Shown one piece after another: positions 43,558 through 51,678 of a stretch of DNA of 59,899 nt; positions within the stretch are counted from its first letter, which is position 1, and every line of letters starts with the position of its first letter. Made by a program: the position numbers and the translations under genes. The notes beneath the pieces are model-generated. The model was not told the DNA's origin. It searched no databases and was given only the letters and a program-made list of their open reading frames with translations. This DNA comes from an uncultured Oscillospiraceae bacterium. Lineage in GTDB: Bacteria > Bacillota > Clostridia > Oscillospirales > Acutalibacteraceae. Location: NCBI GenBank assembly GCA_959601025.1, contig CAUGOD010000017.1, positions 1-59,899 of the forward strand. Reading direction: 5' to 3'.

Positions 43558-44249
43558 TTCCGCTCATACCCTCCCTTAAACTGGGATTCAAAGTTGGGAA
43601 TCTCGCCGAGCACCGGCACATTGTAATACTTCTTCAGGTCTTCCTCACCCTTCACGCGGGTATCCAGCATCTCCTGAATCACAACGAAAAGTACGCTGGC
43701 GATCAAGCCGAGCAGGAAGCCGAGAATGCAATTCATTTTGGTGTTGGGGGAAGACGGGGAGGTCGCCGGCTTGGCGGAATCCACCAGCTCGACATAGCCG
43801 GCCTTCGTGATCTGGATAATGGACTCCGGCGCAATCTCGGCAATTTTATTGGCAATCTCGGACGAAAGCTGTGCATCGTCCGTCGTCACCTTCACCATCA
43901 TCACCTCGGTATTGTTCACCGAGGATACCGAAAGCGCCTTGCGGAGCTGCGCGGTCGTGCAGTCCAGCGGAACGGCGGCGATTACCTTCTCCAGCACCGT
44001 ATCGCTCTGCACAATGACGGTGTATGTGTTCACCAGCTTCTGCGCGGTATTGATATCATTCAGCGTAATCGGCTGTTCGCTCTGCGAACTGCTGACGTAC
44101 ATCTGCACCGACGACGTATATTGCGGCGTAAGCATCAACTTGGTCACGCCAAACGCCGCCAGCAGACCCGCAATGGATACCAGCGCGATCAGCCACAGCT
44201 TTCGGACAAACAGATGCAATAACTCGGATAAATCCAACGACCCCTGCAC
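43554..44249 (-). CDS. Wzz/YveK-type chain-length and kinase-modulator membrane protein
   Basis: A 231-residue protein with two membrane segments (about 20-40 and 180-200) enclosing an external Wzz domain, and a cytoplasmic C-terminus that contacts the kinase. SLDLSELLHLFVRKLWLIAL and the PxxP-like region near TSPSSPNTKMNCILGFLLG are typical. The start is GTG at 44249 with AAAGGAGG seven bases upstream; the ATG at 44297 has none. No glycosyltransferases follow, so the polysaccharide genes must lie elsewhere. Confidence 0.92.
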   Translation of the reverse strand: MQGSLDLSELLHLFVRKLWLIALVSIAGLLAAFGVTKLMLTPQYTSSVQMYVSSSQSEQPITLNDINTAQKLVNTYTVIVQSDTVLEKVIAAVPLDCTTAQLRKALSVSSVNNTEVMMVKVTTDDAQLSSEIANKIAEIAPESIIQITKAGYVELVDSAKPATSPSSPNTKMNCILGFLLGLIASVLFVVIQEMLDTRVKGEEDLKKYYNVPVLGEIPNFESQFKGGYERK

Positions 44250-44368
44250 AGGCCCGCCTCCTTTTATGTCTGGAAGGTGTTTTGATCCCAATATCAAAAT
44301 TCCGTTTTTTCGATCTAACCCGCTTTACTCGCTTTTTTACTCGCTTTTCTATTTGCGGGTTCTGCCAA

Positions 44369-44440
44369 CAGCACCGCCCACACGGATTCCCGATCGGCCT
44401 TGTCCGGCGGCGCAATTGAGAAACGTCTGTCGGCATTTCC
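44369..44440 (+). repeat. Single copy of the dispersed intergenic element in the wzz leader
   Basis: ACCGCCCACACGGATTCCCG, CTTGTCCGGCGGCGCAATTG and a worn second hairpin (GAGAAACG...GGCATTTCC) match the 53344 copy base by base over most of the length. It lies within the predicted 5' leader of wzz. Confidence 0.75.
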
Positions 44441-44591
44441 ATCCCGCTGTTTAGTATTCCTTAATAAATAAAGGGGTATACCTATACCAATGACACAACC
44501 ATAACTCTCAGTAATAGGCTCCGCAAAACAGAGCCTTACTCCGAATTTATCAGAAAACCGGCAAAAAGCGACAAAGGGAACCCATTGGTCG

Positions 44592-44620
44592 ATTATATCA
44601 CAAGAGACTGGTGATGGAAA
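44592..44620 (-). promoter_or_regulatory. Promoter of wzz-cpsD-cpsB
   Basis: On the minus strand TTTCCA, 17-bp spacer, TATAAT with TG one base before it. The leader would be about 330 nt. Confidence 0.6.
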
Positions 44621-44623
44621 CAC

Positions 44624-44639
44624 CCAATTTTAAAATTGG
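44624..44639. promoter_or_regulatory. Palindrome next to the wzz promoter -35 box
   Basis: CCAATTTTAAAATTGG is a perfect 16-bp palindrome three bases upstream of the -35 hexamer, a position suited to a regulator site. The remaining AT-rich gap up to 44888 shows no gene. Confidence 0.45.
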
Positions 44640-44888
44640 CGGATTCCACAAGATTTTTTGCACAGACTCCCCATCGTTCGCAGCTCACTCTCATAATCTC
44701 TTTGTCTACCTGATCTACATACAACGATTCTCTTTTAGACTGTGCATTCATTTAAAAATGACGTATGCGTTCCGCTAATTTATCGAGATTTTTTCTACAT
44801 GGATTTATATATAGTATATAAATGTTTATTTTGCCTATTTAGTCAAAAAGACGGAGACATTGGTAAATAAATCTTCATTATTTCGGGG

Positions 44889-44917
44889 TTGCTTTTTCCG
44901 CCGCTATCATTTATAAT
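44889..44917 (+). promoter_or_regulatory. Promoter of surface protein-sortase operon
   Basis: TTGCTT, 17-bp spacer, TATAAT, ending 48 bp before the start codon. Confidence 0.75.
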
Positions 44918-44965
44918 AAAGTTACCATCTTGCAGGAATACCATAAATTAGGAGGAACAGAACAG

Positions 44966-45529
44966 ATGAAAACCATGAAGAGAATGATTGCCTGCATCGC
45001 TACGGTTGCGATGGCGGCTACGCTGTCCTTCTCCGCGTTCGCAGCCAATCTGGACGCCAACAAGCAGAAGGTTTTGGATGCCGTCAGCCAGAGCATTACG
45101 GTGGACGGCAAAAAGGTGGAGCTGCCGGCGGAGTACAAAACGCAGGCGGAGAACTACCTGAAGAGAGACGATGTGGAAATCACTGCGGAACAGGCCGACG
45201 CGATTGTCGAGCAGGTTAATGCGGCGATCGAAGTCGTCAAGGAGTCCGGCGTGACCGACCTCGCGGACTTGTCTTCCGCTGACAAGGCGAAGATCGCCGA
45301 AAAGGTTCAGGCCGCTGCCGCGGTTGTCGACCTGAAGGTTGTCTTCGACTCTGCGAAGAACACCATCACCGTCATCGATAAGGACGGCAAGGTTGTTGCG
45401 ACCATGGAACCCCCGGTGAAGACCACCGGTGCGAACGCGGGCGCTACCGTTGCTGTTCTCGGCTTTGCCGCTGTCCTGCTGGCTGGCTGCGCCGTGGTGG
45501 CGAAGAAATCCAAGCTCGCTGCGAAGTGA
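44966..45529 (+). CDS. Small secreted protein with VKTTG-type C-terminal sorting signal
   Basis: A 187-residue exported protein. Signal peptide residues 1-27 end in SAFAAN. The mature part has helical regions (about 30-120) and a beta segment (DLKVVFDSAKNTITVIDKDG). The C-terminus has the three-part form of a sortase signal: VKTTG (151-155), a hydrophobic stretch (about 158-178) and KKSKLAAK. The proline normally at position 2 of LPxTG is Lys. The next gene encodes a sortase, joined by a 4-bp overlap (GTGA), so this is its likely substrate. AGGAGG stands upstream and codon choice suggests high expression. Function of the mature domain is unknown. Confidence 0.87.
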   Translation: MKTMKRMIACIATVAMAATLSFSAFAANLDANKQKVLDAVSQSITVDGKKVELPAEYKTQAENYLKRDDVEITAEQADAIVEQVNAAIEVVKESGVTDLADLSSADKAKIAEKVQAAAAVVDLKVVFDSAKNTITVIDKDGKVVATMEPPVKTTGANAGATVAVLGFAAVLLAGCAVVAKKSKLAAK

Positions 45530-46209
45530 GTAGATCCCGAACCGTAAAAAAAGTAATGGCATATTTTTATATGCCATTACTTTTTTGCATTATCGGCTAT
45601 GGTGTGCTGTATTTCGCCCTTTCCCCCGTACTTTCCCCGCTGATTTCCTCTCTCAGTCTGGTGGTATCCGATACGCCGCCGGACTATTCCTCTCATATCA
45701 ACACGATTTTTGAGGGAAAGCCGCAGGAAAATCAGCCGACCGGGCAGGACACGGTCGACGAAAGCCTGGTGGAAATGCCCGTATACGGTACGCACTATGC
45801 CAATCTGGAAATTGCCAGCGTCTCCATCAGCACCGATCTTTATTTTGGGGACAGCAGCGCCGTGCTGAAGCGCGGCGTGGGCCAGTATATTGGCAGTTCC
45901 ATTTCCGGCTATGGGAAGCCGCTCCTGATTGGCGGACACAATAACGCCGCCTTCCACCGCCTGCAAAATGTTCAAGCGGGGGATATTGTCACTATCACCA
46001 CCAATTACGGCGTGTATGAATATCAGATCACCGAAACCCGCATTGCGGCGGCCAACGACAAATCAGCCTATGATCTTTCGCAAAAAAAGGAGCAATTGAT
46101 TCTCTATACCTGCTATCCATTCGACACGCTCGGTTTGACCTCCAAGCGATTCTTTGTTTATGCCGATAAAGTTTCCGGTCCGGTAATCGTGTCCGGTTCT
46201 GCAGGTTAG
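45526..46209 (+). CDS. Sortase (class D-like)
   Basis: A 227-residue transpeptidase with an N-terminal membrane anchor (about 12-48), a short linker and the sortase barrel (about 90-215). Catalytic residues are visible as H138 (LLIGGHNN), C196 (LILYTCYP) and R208 (TSKRFFVY), the pattern of class D enzymes. It should cleave the sorting signal of the preceding protein between Thr and Gly. The start may be the GTG at 45526 overlapping the substrate's stop, or a later ATG (45556 or 45571); no clear Shine-Dalgarno decides. A terminator-like hairpin lies inside codons 8-21. Confidence 0.92.
   Translation: MSRSRTVKKVMAYFYMPLLFCIIGYGVLYFALSPVLSPLISSLSLVVSDTPPDYSSHINTIFEGKPQENQPTGQDTVDESLVEMPVYGTHYANLEIASVSISTDLYFGDSSAVLKRGVGQYIGSSISGYGKPLLIGGHNNAAFHRLQNVQAGDIVTITTNYGVYEYQITETRIAAANDKSAYDLSQKKEQLILYTCYPFDTLGLTSKRFFVYADKVSGPVIVSGSAG
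45547..45586 (+). terminator. Intrinsic-terminator-like hairpin inside the sortase reading frame
   Basis: Perfect 18-bp arms (45547-45564 with 45569-45586) and a TTTT loop; the core stem is GTAATGGCATAT with ATATGCCATTAC, preceded by A6 and followed by T6. It lies 18 bp after the substrate stop codon, where a terminator for that gene would be expected. Confidence 0.75.
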
Positions 46210-46223
46210 GAGGCGGATAAACC

Positions 46224-47069
46224 ATGAAAAAACGGAAAATCCGCGCTGCAATCAGTTCGGTATTGTCGTTTCTGATTGCTATCTGCTCCGCCATGCTGGT
46301 AATTTTGCTCAGCCTGGCCGCTACCGTCTTTCACGGCAACTTTGTTCTCCGAGAGATGGATTCGGAATTCTGCACCGCCATGGCGGACACCATCACCGAA
46401 AGCATGAAGGATGTCGCGGCGTCCAGCGCGCTGGATGCTTCGGTATTCGACGGGTTGGTTACCGCCTCCGCGGTTTCCCGGGACATGTCGCTAAAAGCCC
46501 GGGAAACGATGGCGGGAGTGTCCTCCTCCTTTGATCCAAGCCCCCTGCGCGAATCCTTGATGGAGCGTTTCCATCAATACGCGAAGGATAACGGGTATGA
46601 GGTGGGGGAAGAAGAGGAAGACAACCTCTCCAACCTCGCCGACCTATGCGTCCAGGAATATGAACGGCTCACCACCGTTCCCTTCCTGCAGACCTTTGCG
46701 CCGATCCGTCAGTTGTTCGACCGAGTCTTTCCAATCGCGCTGATCGGTCTATCCGTGCTGCTGATTCTAATGCTGCTGCTGCTTTTCCACATTCACCCCT
46801 TTAAGCATCAGGCCGTTCGGTATGTGATCTATGCGCTGTCCGCTTCTTCGCTGATGATTCTGCCTGTTCCCCTAGTGATCTTTTTCCAGGGAGCTTATAC
46901 AAGGCTGAACATTACGCCCGTCCAGATGCAGACGCTGTTCGCTAATCTGGCCCGTTCCGCTCTGCTGGGATTAATCATCGGCGGATTGCTCGTCGTGCTG
47001 ATCACCGCGCTTCTCTTCCCTCTGGTCAAGGTAATGAAAAATAACCTGAAAAAGCAGTATCCGGGATAA
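46224..47069 (+). CDS. Unknown membrane protein of the sortase operon
   Basis: A 281-residue protein I do not recognise. One membrane segment near the N-terminus (about 12-35), an external, acidic, helical region of about 130 residues (with EVGEEEEDNLSNLADL), then three segments (about 170-192, 200-222 and 243-268) and a basic tail. It starts 14 bp after the sortase gene with its own AGGAGG and ends at a strong terminator, so it belongs to the same operon. It could present the substrate, anchor the complex or act as a sensor; none of this is shown. Confidence 0.8.
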   Translation: MKKRKIRAAISSVLSFLIAICSAMLVILLSLAATVFHGNFVLREMDSEFCTAMADTITESMKDVAASSALDASVFDGLVTASAVSRDMSLKARETMAGVSSSFDPSPLRESLMERFHQYAKDNGYEVGEEEEDNLSNLADLCVQEYERLTTVPFLQTFAPIRQLFDRVFPIALIGLSVLLILMLLLLFHIHPFKHQAVRYVIYALSASSLMILPVPLVIFFQGAYTRLNITPVQMQTLFANLARSALLGLIIGGLLVVLITALLFPLVKVMKNNLKKQYPG

Positions 47070-47077
47070 CCGGAATG

Positions 47078-47122
47078 GCAAAAGCCACGCGCTTCTGTTT
47101 ATACAGAGCGCGTGGCTTTTGC
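47078..47122 (+). terminator. Terminator of the sortase operon
   Basis: GCAAAAGCCACGCGCT pairs perfectly with AGCGCGTGGCTTTTGC (16 bp), the stem extending by TCTGT/ACAGA. Confidence 0.9.
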
Positions 47123-47139
47123 TTGCTTTCTAGACAAAC

Positions 47140-47179
47140 AAAAATGGGACGCGCAGACAGCTCCGCACGTCCCATTTTT
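47140..47179 (-). terminator. Terminator of rpsF-ssb-rpsR
   Basis: AAAAATGGGACG (47140-47151) pairs with CGTCCCATTTTT (47168-47179), with the T-run on the minus strand after the stem. Confidence 0.85.
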
Positions 47180-47193
47180 TAACAGCTTGTCAA

Positions 47194-47448
47194 TCAATCG
47201 CTCACATAAGGCAGAAGGGCAATGTGACGGGCGCGTTTGATCGCGACGGTCAGTTCCCTCTGGTGATGGGCGCAGGTACCGGTCACGCGGCGGGGCAGAA
47301 TCTTCGCCCGCTCAGACATGAAACGGCGCAGACGCGCAACATCCTTGTAATCGATGGTATCGATCTTATCGACGCAGAAGCTGCACACCTTCCGGCGGCC
47401 CTTACGGCCGCGGTTGGGGCGCTCCGACCTCTCAGGTCTGTCAGCCAT
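47194..47448 (-). CDS. rpsR: 30S ribosomal protein S18
   Basis: An 84-residue S18. The core RRFMSERAKILPRRVTGTCA and QRELTVAIKRARHIALLPYV is diagnostic. The N-terminal CSFC plus the later Cys and His suggest the zinc-binding form. AAAGGAGG precedes the ATG. Third gene of the S6 operon. Confidence 0.97.
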   Translation of the reverse strand: MADRPERSERPNRGRKGRRKVCSFCVDKIDTIDYKDVARLRRFMSERAKILPRRVTGTCAHHQRELTVAIKRARHIALLPYVSD

Positions 47449-47498
47449 GGATTTTGGCCTCCTTTACAACAAAATGAAGGGGTCCGCTCGTCCTGCGA

Positions 47499-47954
47499 TC
47501 AGAACGGCAGCTCGTCGTCCCCTACGATCTCCTCAAAATCGCCGGAAGAGGCGGTGGAGAAAGCGGGCGCGGACTCGCTGAACTGCGGAACCTGCGAATC
47601 ATAGCGATTCCCGGCGGGGGCGCCGCCGCTGTCGCGCTTGGATTCGCCGAAGAAAACGTTGTCGGCAACCACTTCAAACGCCGTGCGCTTGTTGCCGTCC
47701 TTGTCCGTGTAGGAGCGGGTCTGGATGCTTCCCTGAACGGCAATCATCGAGCCTTTGTGGAAATACCGGGCCACGAATTCCGCGGTATTCCGCCAGGCGA
47801 CGATGTCGATCCAGTCGGTCTGCTTTTCCTGGCCCTTGGATTGGAACGTGCGGTCCACCGCAATACGGAAGCTGGTGACCGGGATTTGGTTCTGCGTGTG
47901 CCGGAGCTCCGGGTCCGCCGCCAGGCGGCCCATCAGGCATACTACATTCAGCAT
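47499..47954 (-). CDS. ssb: Single-stranded DNA-binding protein
   Basis: A 151-residue SSB: OB fold (about 1-107, MLNVVCLMGRLAADPELR; VQGSIQTRSYTDKDGNKR), a Gly/Ser/Pro-rich linker and the acidic tip DDELPF that recruits replication and repair proteins. AAGGAGGG precedes the ATG. Its place between rpsF and rpsR is the conserved bacterial order. Confidence 0.97.
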   Translation of the reverse strand: MLNVVCLMGRLAADPELRHTQNQIPVTSFRIAVDRTFQSKGQEKQTDWIDIVAWRNTAEFVARYFHKGSMIAVQGSIQTRSYTDKDGNKRTAFEVVADNVFFGESKRDSGGAPAGNRYDSQVPQFSESAPAFSTASSGDFEEIVGDDELPF

Positions 47955-47968
47955 CCTTCGTTCCCTCC

Positions 47969-48268
47969 TTACTTCTTGTCGCTGCGGATGATCAGCGAAC
48001 GGAGCACGCCGTCGGTGATCTTGCTGATACGGTCAAGCTCGGCCGGGAATTCCGGGCCGCTGACGAACTTATACAGCACATAGAAGCCATCCGCTTCATC
48101 GTTGATCAGGTAAGCGAGCCTGCGCTTTCCCCATTCGTCCACCTCGCCGATTTCCGCGTTCTGCTCGATCAGGGTTTTAAACTTCTCGACCATCGCGGCG
48201 ATACCGTCCTCTCCCAGCGTCATGGAGAAAATAAAGACGGCCTCGTAAGAACCTTTGACTGTGGGCAT
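47969..48268 (-). CDS. rpsF: 30S ribosomal protein S6
   Basis: A 99-residue S6 (SYEAVFIFS, VDEWGKRRLAYLINDEADGF). The ATG at 48268 has AGGAGG nine bases upstream; the frame's earlier ATG at 48286 has none. First gene of the rpsF-ssb-rpsR operon, which in many bacteria is controlled by an S6:S18-binding leader. Confidence 0.97.
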   Translation of the reverse strand: MPTVKGSYEAVFIFSMTLGEDGIAAMVEKFKTLIEQNAEIGEVDEWGKRRLAYLINDEADGFYVLYKFVSGPEFPAELDRISKITDGVLRSLIIRSDKK

Positions 48269-48284
48269 ACTATTGCACCTCCTC

Positions 48285-48367
48285 ATGGCCTAATGGCCCC
48301 AAGCGAATGGCTGGGGCAAGGATGAATTTTCACGCAAAAATGCGTCGTGCCGTTTCGGCACCAAAAT
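48285..48367 (-). promoter_or_regulatory. Structured leader of rpsF, possible S6:S18 site
   Basis: Three small hairpins follow the promoter on the minus strand: GTGCCG-AAA-CGGCAC, ACGCA-TTTT-TGCGT and CCCCA...TGGGG. The known S6:S18 leader has a conserved CCG in a bulge; GTGCCGAAACGG contains one, but I cannot align the structure by eye. Confidence 0.35.
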
Positions 48368-48396
48368 AGTATAGCAGGAAGGACGGGCTCCGTCAA
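48368..48396 (-). promoter_or_regulatory. Promoter of rpsF operon
   Basis: TTGACG, 17-bp spacer, TATACT on the minus strand. Confidence 0.8.
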
Positions 48397-48438
48397 GTCC
48401 CGTCGGGTCTTTTCTTTGCTTTTTTCGCCGTTTTTTCC

Positions 48439-48467
48439 TTTACAAGCCATGGAAAATCCCCTATAAT
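48439..48467 (+). promoter_or_regulatory. Promoter of prfB
   Basis: TTTACA, 17-bp spacer, TATAAT, 66 bp before the start codon; back to back with the rpsF promoter. Confidence 0.8.
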
Positions 48468-48533
48468 AATACCGTTATTGCGTATTCAGGGACGGGCTTT
48501 TGAGCCCGATTTTACGGAAAAGGATGAAATCCC

Positions 48534-49658
48534 ATGCTGGAATTTGACGAACTGCGGCTGCGGCTGGAAGGGCTGAAGCCGGATATCGACGATCTGGAAG
48601 GCGCGCTCGGGCTGACTGCCGGACGGAGGGAACTTGCCGAGCTGGAAGAAAAGGCCGCGACTCCGAATTTCTGGGACGATATGGAGAACGCGCAGACCAT
48701 CCTCCAGCGTTCCGCCGTGCTGAAGGGGAAGATCGAAGGCTACGCCGCGCTGGTGGAGATGTATCACGATACCCTAACCCTGATCGAGCTGGCGAACGAG
48801 GAAGGGGACCTCTCCCTGCTGGAGGAATGCGCCGAAGGCGTGGAAAAGGTACAGTCCTCTATGGAGGAGCAGCGTCTCTCCACCCTGCTTTCGGGCGAAT
48901 ACGACGCCAAAAACGCGATTTTAACCTTCCACGCGGGGGCGGGCGGCACCGAGGCGCAGGACTGGGCGGAGATGCTTTACCGCATGTACACCCATTGGGC
49001 GGAACAGCACAACTTCAAGTACAAAATCCTCGACTATCTCGACGGAGACGAGGCCGGCATCAAAAGCGCCTCTATCCTGGTGGAGGGACTCAACGCTTAC
49101 GGCTATCTCAAGGGAGAATCCGGCGTACATCGTCTGGTGCGGGTCTCCCCCTTTGATGCCTCCGGCCGTCGGCACACCTCCTTCGCCGCGCTGGAGGTCA
49201 TTCCCGAAATCGACGATGAAATCGAGGTGGAGATTCGTCCGGAGGACCTGAAGGTCGATACCTATCGCTCGGGCGGCGCAGGCGGCCAGCACGTTAATAA
49301 AACCGAATCCGCCATCCGGATCACGCATATCCCCACCGGCATCGTCGTCGCCTGCCAGAACGAGCGCAGCCAGTTCCAGAACCGGGATGTGGCTATGAAA
49401 ATGCTGAAATCCAAGCTGGTGGAAATCAAGGAACGAGAGCATTACGATAAAATCGAAGACATCAAAGGCGGACAGGCGCAGATCGCCTGGGGCAGTCAAA
49501 TCCGCTCCTACGTCTTCATGCCCTATACCATGGTAAAGGATCACCGCACCGGCTTCGAGACCGGCAATATCTCCGCTGTGATGGACGGCGACCTCGACGG
49601 CTTTATCAACGCCTATCTGAAGGCCGCCGCCAACGGTACGTTGAGTTATAAGGAATAA
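48534..49658 (+). CDS. prfB: Peptide chain release factor 2
   Basis: A 374-residue RF2 releasing chains at UGA and UAA. The codon-recognition tripeptide is SPF (VRVSPFDASG), and the catalytic loop GGQ lies in GGAGGQHVNKTESA. The reading frame is continuous from ATG with AAAAGGA upstream: the in-frame UGA and +1 shift site found in most prfB genes are absent, so autoregulation by frameshifting is not expected. Single gene with its own promoter and terminator. Confidence 0.96.
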   Translation: MLEFDELRLRLEGLKPDIDDLEGALGLTAGRRELAELEEKAATPNFWDDMENAQTILQRSAVLKGKIEGYAALVEMYHDTLTLIELANEEGDLSLLEECAEGVEKVQSSMEEQRLSTLLSGEYDAKNAILTFHAGAGGTEAQDWAEMLYRMYTHWAEQHNFKYKILDYLDGDEAGIKSASILVEGLNAYGYLKGESGVHRLVRVSPFDASGRRHTSFAALEVIPEIDDEIEVEIRPEDLKVDTYRSGGAGGQHVNKTESAIRITHIPTGIVVACQNERSQFQNRDVAMKMLKSKLVEIKEREHYDKIEDIKGGQAQIAWGSQIRSYVFMPYTMVKDHRTGFETGNISAVMDGDLDGFINAYLKAAANGTLSYKE

Positions 49659-49735
49659 GAGACCCGGCGGTATACCAATGGCAGCCGCGGACGCGTCACA
49701 AATGCTGTGATAGGCACATAAACACATAACCGCAG

Positions 49736-49768
49736 AAAATCCCCGGGAACATGGTTCCCGGGGATTTT
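49736..49768. terminator. Bidirectional terminator between prfB and the M23 gene
   Basis: AAAATCCCCGGGAAC pairs with GTTCCCGGGGATTTT (15 bp, 3-nt loop), T-run on both strands. Confidence 0.9.
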
Positions 49769-49787
49769 TGTCATCAAGCTGTTTTCA

Positions 49788-51554
49788 TCACTGGATATAT
49801 GGCAGCGGATTCACCGACTGGCCGTTCACCCGGATTTCGAAATGCAGGTGCGCGCCGTAGCTGTTGCCAGAGTTTCCGGCACGGGCAATCAACTGGCCCT
49901 GGCTGACCTTCTGGCCAACGCGGACGTTAATGCTGCTGCAGTGGGCGTAAACGGTGCGATATCCGCCGCCGTGGTCGATGATAACGTACAGGCCGTAGCC
50001 GCCGCCCCATCCGCTGGGATTGACCTCTACCACCGTTCCGCCGTCTGCGGCCAATATCTCCTTGCCGTACACGCCGTTACCCGAAATATCCACGCCGGCA
50101 TGGTAACGGCCGTTTCGGTACCCATAGCCGGAAGAAACCATTTTGCAGCTCGGCAGCGGCCAGATGAATTTGCCGGTCACAACGCCGTCGCCCTCCGCGC
50201 TGACATTCGGATTGACCTTCTTCGCGCCGACCACGACCACCTTTTCTACCGGTTCCTTCGTCACTTCGGAGGAAAGAATCGTACGGGACTGCTCCAGCCC
50301 ATCCAGATAGGTGACCTCCGCCGTCACGGAGCGCTCGCCCTCCACGCCCTGCGTACGGACGTTCTGATAGCCGATATAGTAGTTCGAGTCCTCCACCTTT
50401 TTGGTGGTGTAATCAATGGTTTCGGTATACTGGATCGTGCGAACCACCTGCACCCGCAGATAAGGCTGCGCCTTCTGGATCAGCACCTCCACATCCGGAA
50501 AGATGTTCTTATCAAAACCGGGGTTCAGCGCCCGGAGCTGATCCAGCGTCATATCCGTTTTAGCCGCAATGGAAAGCGGCGCGTCGCCAGGAATAATGGT
50601 GTAATACTTATCGACCACGGTCTGATGGGTCAGATACGCCTTCATTTCCTCGGCGGATTTCACGGTGGAAATCGGGTAAAGCCCTTCGACGATCTCCACA
50701 TCCTGCAGGAATTCCACCCGTTCCTCCCCGTCGCCGCGGTAAGCGTCGAGAATTGAATCCAGCACGGCGTCCAGTTCGGTACGGGACTGCACAGCCCCTT
50801 CGAACGTACCGTCAATATACAGGCCGCACACCTCGGCAATCGAATCGCTGGAGGAACGGAGAATCATATCGCAGACCGCTGCTTCGTCCATAATTTCGGA
50901 CTGTGACACCACAGCCAGCGTCATTTTCGGTGTGCGCTGCACCGCAAAGGAATTATCGGTGTTAATGACCCGCCCGGTCGCCATCGCCGCCGCCTCGTCG
51001 AATACCGATTCGTCGGCGATATAGCCCAGCGTCTGCCCGTCATACTCAAGCGCCAGGGCAAAGGTTTGACGGCTCCAATAATTGACGGTGGACACCAGCA
51101 GGAACACGGCCGCGATCGGCGCCGCCAGATTCAGGATGCTGGTCAGCGCGTAACGATGGCGGCGGAGCGCCAGAAACGGCAGCAAAAGGAGCTGTTTCAG
51201 CCCACAGACAGGATGGCGGCGAAACGCCTCTTTCACACGGCGGACGGCAAGCGGGAAGCCCTTCACAAAACGGACGGCTTCTCTGCCGATTGCACGAAAA
51301 TGACGGAGCGCCAGAAAATCCAGCGCTTTATAAAGAAGACGGCCGACGGGAGCCAGCCAGCGAACCAGCCGCTTCCCCGCAAACCGTACCATCCGTACGG
51401 TCTGCATCCCCGTCAGGTAGGACACGGAATAACAAAAACGATAGGCGGTTTTTAAGCGCGGCCAGACAATGGTCTTCACGCCATCGCGAAGCTTGCGGAT
51501 CAACCGCGCGGCACGCTGTGCGATTTCATTCCCGTTGAATGGCAAACGGCTCAC
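49788..51554 (-). CDS. Membrane-anchored LysM-G5-M23 peptidoglycan hydrolase
   Basis: A 588-residue protein. A long basic, helical N-terminal region (about 1-135) leads to one membrane segment (about 140-160, LNLAAPIAAVFLLVS). Outside are an unassigned domain (165-320), a LysM (about 325-372, YYTIIPGDAPLSIAAKTDMT), a G5 domain (about 375-455) and a C-terminal M23 endopeptidase with H485, D489 and H571 as zinc ligands and H538, H569 as catalytic His. The binding modules target glycan; the enzyme cuts stem-peptide bridges. The GTG start has GGAAGG close by. A WalR-like box lies just past its promoter. The 135-residue cytoplasmic part is unusual. Confidence 0.9.
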   Translation of the reverse strand: MSRLPFNGNEIAQRAARLIRKLRDGVKTIVWPRLKTAYRFCYSVSYLTGMQTVRMVRFAGKRLVRWLAPVGRLLYKALDFLALRHFRAIGREAVRFVKGFPLAVRRVKEAFRRHPVCGLKQLLLLPFLALRRHRYALTSILNLAAPIAAVFLLVSTVNYWSRQTFALALEYDGQTLGYIADESVFDEAAAMATGRVINTDNSFAVQRTPKMTLAVVSQSEIMDEAAVCDMILRSSSDSIAEVCGLYIDGTFEGAVQSRTELDAVLDSILDAYRGDGEERVEFLQDVEIVEGLYPISTVKSAEEMKAYLTHQTVVDKYYTIIPGDAPLSIAAKTDMTLDQLRALNPGFDKNIFPDVEVLIQKAQPYLRVQVVRTIQYTETIDYTTKKVEDSNYYIGYQNVRTQGVEGERSVTAEVTYLDGLEQSRTILSSEVTKEPVEKVVVVGAKKVNPNVSAEGDGVVTGKFIWPLPSCKMVSSGYGYRNGRYHAGVDISGNGVYGKEILAADGGTVVEVNPSGWGGGYGLYVIIDHGGGYRTVYAHCSSINVRVGQKVSQGQLIARAGNSGNSYGAHLHFEIRVNGQSVNPLPYIQ

Positions 51555-51678
51555 TTCCTTCCAATCAGACCTTTCGGCCTCGGGCCTGTCCTCCGGGAAG
51601 CATCCCGGAAAAGCGTCCCGCCGCCGTCAACCCCGGCGCGGCCGTTTGGCCGGAGCCGGCGTCGAAAGTCCGAAAATA

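Noticed and set aside
44640..44888. AT-rich gap examined for a small RNA or tRNA gene
   Set aside because: No cloverleaf, no strong hairpin with T-run and no promoter directed into it were found apart from those listed.
48534..48640. Programmed +1 frameshift in prfB
   Set aside because: No in-frame stop codon in the first 40 codons; the frame is continuous.
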